64,000 nt of DNA from Nansenia antarctica (taxonomy: Eukaryota; Chordata; Actinopteri; Argentiniformes; Microstomatidae). Made by a program: the position numbers and the translations under genes. The notes under the pieces are model-generated. The model did no database searches and was not told the origin of the DNA. It was given only the letters and a program-made list of their open reading frames with translations. Of the stretch, positions 35,043 through 64,000 are shown piece after piece (position 1 is the first letter of the stretch; every line of letters starts with the position of its first letter). The stretch lies in the NCBI GenBank assembly GCA_963989245.1, contig OZ022351.1:28131961-28195960 (forward strand), given 5' to 3'.

Positions 35043-35075
35043 CTCTGAAGGGAGGGGGGTCTCTTCAGCCCCAGG

Positions 35076-57218
<22,143 letters not shown>

Positions 57219-58214
57219 TGTTGTTTATAACAAATGTGTTTAATTTAAGATGAGCCGCTACAGCATTGAGGTTAGGACACGCTTTGGGTCCCACTCGCAG
57301 AAATACGCAATGATCCTGTTTCTTCCAGGGGTATAGCCTGTGTGCCCTGTATGTATGTGACGTTTGGGGCTCAACTACCCCCCCGCTAGCGCTCACTCAC
57401 TCCAGAGGGAAAAATGCGCTCCTAGCAAAGCTGCGATCACGTCTCGTTTTCCATTTCCTCACATCACTCATGTCATCTGCTGCAGTTCGCTCCGCAGAGC
57501 TCGTGTTCCCAGCGGTCTTAACTATGCACAGCCAGTGGCAATTTGCTACAGCCCATATTATGCCTATTAGAAAAAGAGCAATTTCGAATGTCATTAAAGC
57601 CCACTTCCCATTATCGTGTTTAGGCTACCAACACGCGCAAATATGCCTATCACACGATTCTAAGACACTTAAGAAATGTGTCTTTGCTCTCCACAATATA
57701 TAAATCATGACGCACAGTGACACAGACATTGTCTTTGAAGACGCGCCTCTGGCATCTCGAAGCGCAATCGCGCGTAAAAGTGCTCACCGCCCGGCGCTCC
57801 ATCGCGCTCTAGACCTTGAAGATCAAACCTTTAATGTTTGCAAACACATATCTGTTATATTTGCTATTAAGTTATTTAAAAAAAATAACATATGTTTATG
57901 TGTGTCAATGATCTCCATTCATTCAGAGGCTTCAGTTTAGGGTATACAAAGTACGTCTGCATTTGACAAAAAATAACAACTAAAAAGTGCTCAGGTTTTA
58001 GAAAATTGTCTAATTTGTCAAAATTGCAACACATCCTCCCACTGATGTGGTAATCTCATATTATAACACATTGGAGTGTCATCTAGCGTTGGACAACTTC
58101 AGTAAATACAGGATAATTCATTCTATACGTTCCAGGTTGAATGGACAAATATAATCATGGAATTGAGTACACACTGGACACAAACTGCAATTATACTCAA
58201 CTTGTTTAAAAGAT
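57219..58214 (-). promoter_or_regulatory. emilin2 upstream region / smchd1 downstream region
   Basis: About 1 kb between the emilin2 start codon and the smchd1 poly(A) signal. The first 600 bases upstream of emilin2 are locally CpG-richer (for example GAAGCGCAATCGCGCG near 57758) and presumably hold its promoter and 5' UTR; no TATA box is evident at a convincing place. Confidence 0.35.
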
Positions 58215-58220
58215 TTTATT
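58215..58220 (-). terminator. smchd1 poly(A) signal
   Basis: TTTATT on the plus strand, AATAAA on the minus strand, about 295 bases after the smchd1 stop at 58514. Confidence 0.6.
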
Positions 58221-58513
58221 CACATTTAGAAATACAAAATAATCTTTGGACACTGTCCATACTCTTTTTTTAAGACAAAAGAAGCAGGGACATGTTCTAG
58301 TTCTTGAATTAATTAAATGACAGGACACTAAAACGGAGTGTAAAAACGATGAAGACAATTCATTCAATTTAATGAAGGCTCATTAAAATGTCAAAGCCTA
58401 ACCCTAACCTGTACAAATTAAAACGGATGAGATTCTTTCTCATTGTGCTCGAACATAGCATATTTTACTTTATCAAATACAATTGCAAACAAAACACTGT
58501 TCACTGTACACAT

Positions 58514-59934
58514 CTAGACAAATTCTTTGTCTTGGTTCAACTTCCGCCTCGCTCTCTTAGGTGTGATTCCGGATGGTTCTTCAGCATCTTGAAGACTGTG
58601 TTTCCCTCCAGGGGGGGTAAACGGTGACCGGACTGGGGTACTGGCTGTTAGAAACAGAACAAACAAAACACCGTACACATTTGAACAAGAAAGAAAAGAA
58701 AACACAGATTTTAAAAACACAGGAAATAAACTTTTAATCTACCTCACTAACTGCCAAAGAATTCTGGAACACTCACCACCTAGAGTGCCAAGTGTTTTAT
58801 GTGGTATTTACCTATAATATTATAATATATGGCATTTAGCTGACACTTCTATCCAAAGCGACTTACATTGCAGTGAGTGCATTTTTCAGTGTATATGGTC
58901 CCAGCGGGAATCAAACCCACAACCTAAGTGTTGTTAGCGCCGTGCTCTACCAGCTGAGCCACAGAGGGCCACCTAGGACTACACAGAGGTAGACACAGTC
59001 TACCTAGCAACGATACTTTGATTGGCTACAAAATGAACCATCATAATATATGCATTTTATGGTGAATAAAATCACCGTCGGTACTTTAGAATGTTGTCAA
59101 CTTAGGCGACTTTATTCCCCCTCTGCTCTAAACGAGTTCATGACTTCAAACACATCATCCAGATCCCTTCTCCCACTCAAACATACCGAGCGATTTCTCG
59201 ATCTGTTTGAGCTGCTGCTCCTGGTCCACCATCTCCTCCTCCTTCTTCACCATCTCAGGAGACTTCAGGTATTCCATGTGGCTGTCAAAGTCGTCCTTCA
59301 CCTGCAGGCTCTTCTGCATGGCCAGCTGGTACTGCTGGAGGAGTTCTACGAACAGAGGCAAAGAAAGGCATTAGCATGACTGACTGCACGCATGGAAATA
59401 CGGCGCTATATAAGTGCAGTTCATTTACCATTTACACACACACACACACACACACACACCATACATGCATGCACACGCACCCCACACACACACACACACA
59501 CACCACACGCACACACCATACATGCATGCACACGCACCCCACACACACACGCACACACACACCACACGCACACGCACACCACACACACACACCACACCAC
59601 ACGCACACACACACACAACACACCACACACCACACCCCACACACGCACACACACACACACCACACACACACCACACACACGCACACACACACACCACACA
59701 CCACACGCATCAAAAGACAAAAAACAGAGTTAAAACTACAACAAATGAACCTGACTGACCTATTTCCCCCTGCAGGTTGTGGAACTGCTTGGGCAGCGGT
59801 GCTCCGAACACCTGATCACGTAGCTTCTCTATGGGCGGGGCCTTGTTCTGCAAACCCCCGAACTTGCCGTTGGCGCGAATCCTGTCGCCCTGCCTGGTCA
59901 GGAGGGTCGGACACGGCGCCGTGCCCTGGACCAC

Positions 59935-59999
<65 letters not shown>

Positions 60000-62900
60000 A
60001 CTTAAATAAACTTAAATGTTAAATAATAACAAAACTAAAAGGTTACAAACTAAACCCAGGTTCTCTGAAGGAGATGAGGGAGACACTTCTGGATGGGAAA
60101 TACACTGGTGTGTAACCTCGGCTGACGACCCCTATTGAATCACGCCTGGTGTATGCTGGGGCTGCTTGCTAGAGATAGCCCTGCAGAGGGGTGTTCAGCC
60201 AAAGGTACACAAGAGTGCACGTCCCACAGTGAGGGGTCGAACCCTGAGTCAACTGGAAGAGAACCCATTGATCTCATTGCAATTATCTGTACAGTTGGAA
60301 AACGAGAGAGCGCACACCGCAGAAACTCTAAGCGAGGTGCTGGCAACGGAGCAAATTCCAATTGAAGGAGATAGAAGCTGCACACCCAAGTTCCAGAGTG
60401 ATTTATTAAGACATAAGCTTAATAAAAAGTCTTAATAAATCACTTTTTTCCATCTGGAAGCTGTGTGTGCGGCTTCTATCTCTTTCGATTATCTGTACAG
60501 TACCACCCCGACAATTAAGAGTAGATACCTGTTAATCCTCTGCTAATCCCAAAACAAGCTAACAAGCTAAATAAAACACTAATTGGCCTGTGGTATAACA
60601 GGTGTGCTTGGTTGAGGTCACACAAAATGGGGCGGCTGCGTCCCAGGAGGTAGAGCCGCCGTCTAATGATCGCAAGGTTGGCAGATCAGCGGTTCGAGCC
60701 CCGGCTGGCCACATGTTGAAGTGTCCTTGGGCAAGAGACTGAACCCCAAATTGCTCCCAGTGAGCGTGCCGGTGCCTTGCATGACAGCTTGCCGCCATTG
60801 GTGTGTGAATATGTGTGTGAATGGGTGTGTGAATGGGTAAATGAGAGGCCGTTGTAAAGCGCTTTGGAATAAGGAGCTATATAAGTCATAAGTACATGTG
60901 GGAATACGGTACATGTGGGAAAACTAGGGTTAGGATTAGGGGTAGGGTTAGGGTTAGACATGCCAGCATGTACCAAGTCGACGTAGCACCTAGCCCTAAC
61001 CCTAGTTTTCCCACATGTACCGTATTCCCACATGTACCGTAACATATATAAGTCATCTATGTCAGTCTGTCAGTCTGTTTACAAACAACACGTCTGATTC
61101 ACCCCTTTCCTGTAGTGGTTAGCAGAGTCCAGGTCGTCGACCACGATGGTGTCCCCCAGGAGGTTCCCAAACACTGAGGACAACAAGGGACGATCGTCAA
61201 ACAGGGTAGCGTAAATCAGACTCCACAAACTTCATCACCGATCATTACCTCAAACCCCGTCATTCACTTTCCAACTTTTTTTTACCATGACTCATCTATT
61301 TTACACTGAACTCAAGATAAGGCCAAGCCAAGAGGCATAAGCAAGCATGACATCATACCATTCCTTCTCTAGAGGGGTATATATAAAAACTAAACTCAAC
61401 TCGGATGTGTTCTTTTGAAGATCGTAACAGTTTAAGGTTTTGTATGTCATCATGCCCTCCCTTACAAAAAACCTCTTGTAAGTTGAACCACAAAAGAAGC
61501 ATAAAGATTAAAAGAAAGAATGCAAATCTGTTACAGAAGCTCCATTATAGAGTCAGTTCCCCAAAAATCTGGAATCACTGAAAACTAGCTTCATTAGTCA
61601 GGGGGGCAAAAAAAGGAAAAAAAGGAAAAAAGAAATCAAATCACACAAATAATAATGATAATAATATTCCTTTCACTACCAGAAATGAGATCATTATAGC
61701 CAATCATTTTTGTAGTGAAAGTCTGGCGGAGGTCCAATTTCCGCCCCGGTAGCGAAGCCCTCAGGGAGGAACCCCCCTAGCCCCCCTAACTGCCCCCCTG
61801 TGAGGTCAGACCGCGGGGCTCCGTCTGGAAGCGTTTATCCCAAAACCCGGCGATAGTGACCAGGAGAGAAGAGGAGGGCGGGAGGGAGGGGGGGGGGGAG
61901 GCGGGAGAGGAACTACCCCAACAACAGCAAACACGCACAGACGCTGGGAGCACGGGAGGTTTACACAGAGGAGAAGGAAGGAGAAGGTTCTGGAACAGTA
62001 AAAGACCTTGGGTCTGGTACCACTCACGCAATGTAACGACAACTGGGCACGGGAGACATTTGATCACTGTCATGCTGGGGGGGGGGACTCACCCATTTGG
62101 CAGTTCTCTGTGTTCTCTGTGTTCTGAGGGTAGATCAGGAGGTCTCGGGCGAACACGGGGTTGCCAACGGGACGAAAGCTGCTCTGACCGTTCTTTATGT
62201 GGGGAAGGGGTCTGGAAGGGAAGAGCTTGTTGTACATCTCACCAAGGCATGGAATAAGCCCAATGGCACGCACGCACGCACAAAAACACACACCGTTACA
62301 ACATAGCTCTAGAACAGTGGTTCTCAAACCTCTCCTCAGGGACCCCCAGCCGCTCCACATATTTAATCTGTTCCACCACCAGCACACCTGATTCAACGAT
62401 TTCAAAGATTTGTACTTGATTAGTTGAATCAGGTGTGCTGGTGGTGGAACAGATCAAATATGTGGAGCGGCTGGGGGTCCCTGAGGAGAGGTTTGAGAAC
62501 CACTGCTTTAGAAGCAGAAACCCCCAGAAACTCTCATCATAGGTCACATGGCTTCAAACTACAGGTGGCCATTTTCCACAACAACAACGACATCTTGGTT
62601 TATCGGACAAAGTGTGTTAGTGTATAACGCCCTGTACCGGTTGAAGCTCTTCCAGAACACGGTGTCCAGGGGCATGACCTGCTGCTTCCCCTGCGTGTCG
62701 TCATAGATCCTCCTCGCCGCGGTCGTCGTCGTCGTGACAACGCAGTCCATGTCCCCCAGGAGGTGCCAGGACAGGACCCTGGCGACGTCATCGTCCTCCA
62801 CCAGCGCCAGGTGGCCGATCTGCACGGGGACGGACATGACCAGAACACCTACGTTAATCATTGAAACTCAATCTGAAGAAACTCATAATATACCGTGTTC

Positions 62901-64000
62901 TTTCCTGGTGAAACCACTACAACAGCTCACAGTTCAGAGGCGTAAGACAGCAGCAGAGGCAGGGATATTATTCCTGACTTTTACCTTTCCCAGGACGTCC
63001 ACACTGAAGGTGAAGGGGTCCGCCAGGGAACACACTCTCCTGGGCTGGACTTTAAACCTCTCCGCGTCCGCTGTCTTCTCACTGATGAGGGCGTCGATCT
63101 CTGTAATCTATAGAAACATATAATTCATCCAAGTGTCATCGTCCAATCTTTCACTTTCAGTATTCTCCTATACTGTGTCTCCTAAGACTTCTACTGCCCC
63201 CCTTGTACTGTTTCTCCAAAGTAAAAATAAAATAAATACTTTCTTCTATCACAACGACTGCCAATGACCCCTGGCCTGAGCTAGATTACTCTTCCTGCTA
63301 CAACTGGTGAATTGATGATTCACTTGCTTAGTCAAATGTATCGATTGTAAGTCGCTTTGGAATAAGGCGTCTGCTAAATGGCCACATTTTTTATGTAAAA
63401 TGTATACCGACTGTGTTGTTGTTGTTGTTGTTGGTTTATGAAGATGTCGGTAAAATGTGGGCATGACCAAACACTCACAGATGCCAGTTGGTCCACCTTC
63501 ACGCTACTCTTCCTGAGCTGAGATTTCATATTCTTCTCCTTGGTGGTGGCGTCTTGCACCTGGTCTGATAAGAGAGAGAGAACGTAAAGATCACGTTAGA
63601 CATTGTCCCCCAGAATCCCCAAGATTATCACATTCACCACCACAATCATTTGATATGGGCAAGCGTACTGTTGAGCTCAGCGATGAGTTGCTTGTTGGTA
63701 TCAAACAGACTCTTGTAGATGTCGATGGTCTGGCTGAGCTGGTCTTTCTGCCTGGTCTTCTCAGACATCTGCTTCTGGTTCTCCACATCTATGGAGGTCA
63801 AAAGGTCAACAGTCAACAGTCAAGATCCCCTGAGACATGCTGGTCCAACTGACTGTAATCTGATCAAATTCTTTTTTTTCTGAGTAAGGCAGTCCCACTC
63901 AGATTTTTCATTTTATTGGACAGATACAGTGAAGACAGACAGGAAAGTAAGGAGAAGAAGGGAGAGAGAGAGAGAGGGCATGTCAGCAGGGCATGGGCCG
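58514..64000 (-). CDS. smchd1: SMCHD1, C-terminal part with SMC hinge (5' part beyond window)
   Basis: Non-canonical SMC protein needed for X-inactivation and repeat silencing in mammals; the hinge homodimerises and binds nucleic acid. Nine exons on the minus strand join in phase: 63788-63669, 63564-63479, 63107-62985, 62819-62638, 62211-62093, 61173-61103, 59934-59760, 59345-59187, 58644-58514 (stop TAG), giving the last 387 residues. Order of features: a coiled coil before the hinge (EKTRQKDQLSQTIDIYKSL), hinge entry (RRVCSLADPFTFSVDVLGKI), GHLALVEDDDVARVLSWHL, FGNLLGDTIVVDDLDSANHY, TRQGDRIRANGKFGGLQNKA, a coiled coil after the hinge (KKEEEMVDQEQQLKQIEKSL), and a basic tail (TPKRARRKLNQ) resembling a nuclear signal. 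Head-to-tail with emilin2 as in human. More 5' exons lie right of the window. Confidence 0.95.
58815..58975 (-). mobile_element. tRNA-derived SINE (family S1), intact
   Basis: Minus strand: head GTGGCTCAGCTGGTAGAGCA (A box) and GGGTTTGATTCCC (B box), then GGTCCCAG..ATACAC, tail ATGTAAGTCGCTTTGGATAG. In the smchd1 intron 58645-59186. Fragments of the family are at 29905-30335 and 47625-47740. Confidence 0.88.
59435..59708. repeat. (CA)n / CACACC satellite
   Basis: CA repeats with CATACATGCATGCACACGCA units repeated twice and frequent CACACCACAC steps; in an smchd1 intron. Confidence 0.95.
59937..59995. repeat. (AC)n abutting an smchd1 acceptor
   Basis: On the minus strand about 29 TG units run straight into TAG/GTGGTCC, the acceptor for the exon starting at 59934, with no pyrimidine tract between. 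Confidence 0.95.
60364..60487. mobile_element. Foldback element with long arms
   Basis: GGAGATAGAAGCTGCACACC and its near-complement GTGTGCGGCTTCTATCTCTT are the ends; inner arms are GTGATTTATTAAGAC and GTCTTAATAAATCAC around a short AAGCTT-containing centre. Confidence 0.75.
60622..60890 (+). mobile_element. tRNA-derived SINE (family S2), copy 2
   Basis: Head GGAGGTAGAGCCGCCGTC (A box) and GCGGTTCGAGCCCC (B box), body AGTGTCCTTGGGCAAGAGAC, tail GTTGTAAAGCGCTTTGGAAT. Inverse of 36010-36285. Confidence 0.85.
60893..61045. repeat. Inverted repeat carrying telomere-like GGGTTA units
   Basis: Left arm ACATGTGGGAATACGGTACA.. then AACTAGGGTTAGGATTAGGG..GGTTAGGGTTAG; right arm CCTAACCCTAGTTTTCCCAC..TACCGTATTCCCACATGTAC. 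Spacer of about 45 bases contains CAAGTCGACGTAGC. Confidence 0.85.
62315..62505. mobile_element. Hairpin hAT-type MITE family H, copy 2
   Basis: CAGTGGTTCTCAAACCTCTC and GAGAGGTTTGAGAACCACTG ends; flanks CTCTAGAA (62307-62314) and CTTTAGAA (62506-62513) are an 8-bp duplication with one mismatch. In the smchd1 intron 62212-62637. Confidence 0.92.
63165..63385 (-). repeat. Dispersed repeat, inverted short copy
   Basis: Minus strand matches 10469 and 13261: head TTTAGCAGACGCCTTATTCC, CAAAGCGACTTACAATCGAT, GTTTCTCCAAAG side; lacks the minisatellite. Confidence 0.75.
63878..64000 (-). mobile_element. tRNA-derived SINE, partial at window edge
   Basis: Reverse complement of the body at 23430-23555: CCCATGCCCTGCTGACATGC, CT-rich stretch, TTACTTTCCTGTCTGTCTTC. 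The tRNA-like head lies beyond the window. Confidence 0.8.

Noticed and set aside
59050..59379. Plus-strand Leu-rich ORF (HLLLLLHHLRRL)
   Set aside because: It is the complement of the smchd1 coiled-coil exon 59187-59345.

Overview
This is vertebrate nuclear DNA, almost certainly from a teleost fish. It shows small coding exons with GT/AG splice sites, long introns, very abundant CA/GA/ACT microsatellites, tRNA-derived SINEs, short 3' LINE remnants, many small inverted-repeat DNA transposons and an intact LTR retrotransposon. The gene order myom1 > lpin2 > < emilin2 < smchd1 matches human 18p11.3 (MYOM1-LPIN2-EMILIN2-SMCHD1), so each assignment rests on both protein similarity and conserved order. 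The species cannot be fixed from sequence alone.

Layout. 1-236: last coding part of myom1 (+), with a one-base deletion relative to the expected frame. 946-1118: 34-bp minisatellite. 2519-2590: a tRNA-Ala(CGC) gene on the minus strand. 3027-4416: the last two visible exons of an unrecognised Lys/Glu-rich protein gene (+). 4.9-17 kb: gene-poor, repeat-rich stretch that must hold the lpin2 5' end, including a decayed partial copy of the first lpin2 coding exon at 16.1 kb. 17285-31685: lpin2 (+), 19 coding exons joined in phase, 951 codons. 31.9-35 kb: convergent 3' ends of lpin2 and emilin2, with two copies of one MITE and a hairpin hAT-type MITE. 35076-57218: emilin2 (-), 8 coding exons joined in phase, 1052 codons, EMI domain to C1q domain. 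58514-63788: the last nine exons of smchd1 (-), covering the SMC hinge region; the gene continues past the right edge.

The most unusual object is a 6.6-kb BEL/Pao-type LTR retrotransposon at 36967-43601, antisense in an emilin2 intron. It has a perfect 5-bp target duplication, a tRNA-Tyr primer-binding site and LTRs that differ by one indel and one adjacent base. It is therefore a very young insertion, and the empty site can be read from another copy of the LINE it landed in. Its single long ORF starts as normal Pao gag plus zinc knuckles plus protease, but exactly where reverse transcriptase should begin it changes into RS-type repeats and about 415 residues of basic, disordered, nuclear-looking protein. 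Reverse transcriptase, RNase H and integrase are absent. This looks like a non-autonomous retrotransposon that has replaced pol with captured host coding sequence.

Other themes are splice sites built on or duplicated by repeats (five acceptors abutting TG or TC microsatellites, a duplicated lpin2 acceptor, a duplicated emilin2 donor, a MITE about 12 bases inside a donor) and nested transposon insertions that give relative ages.
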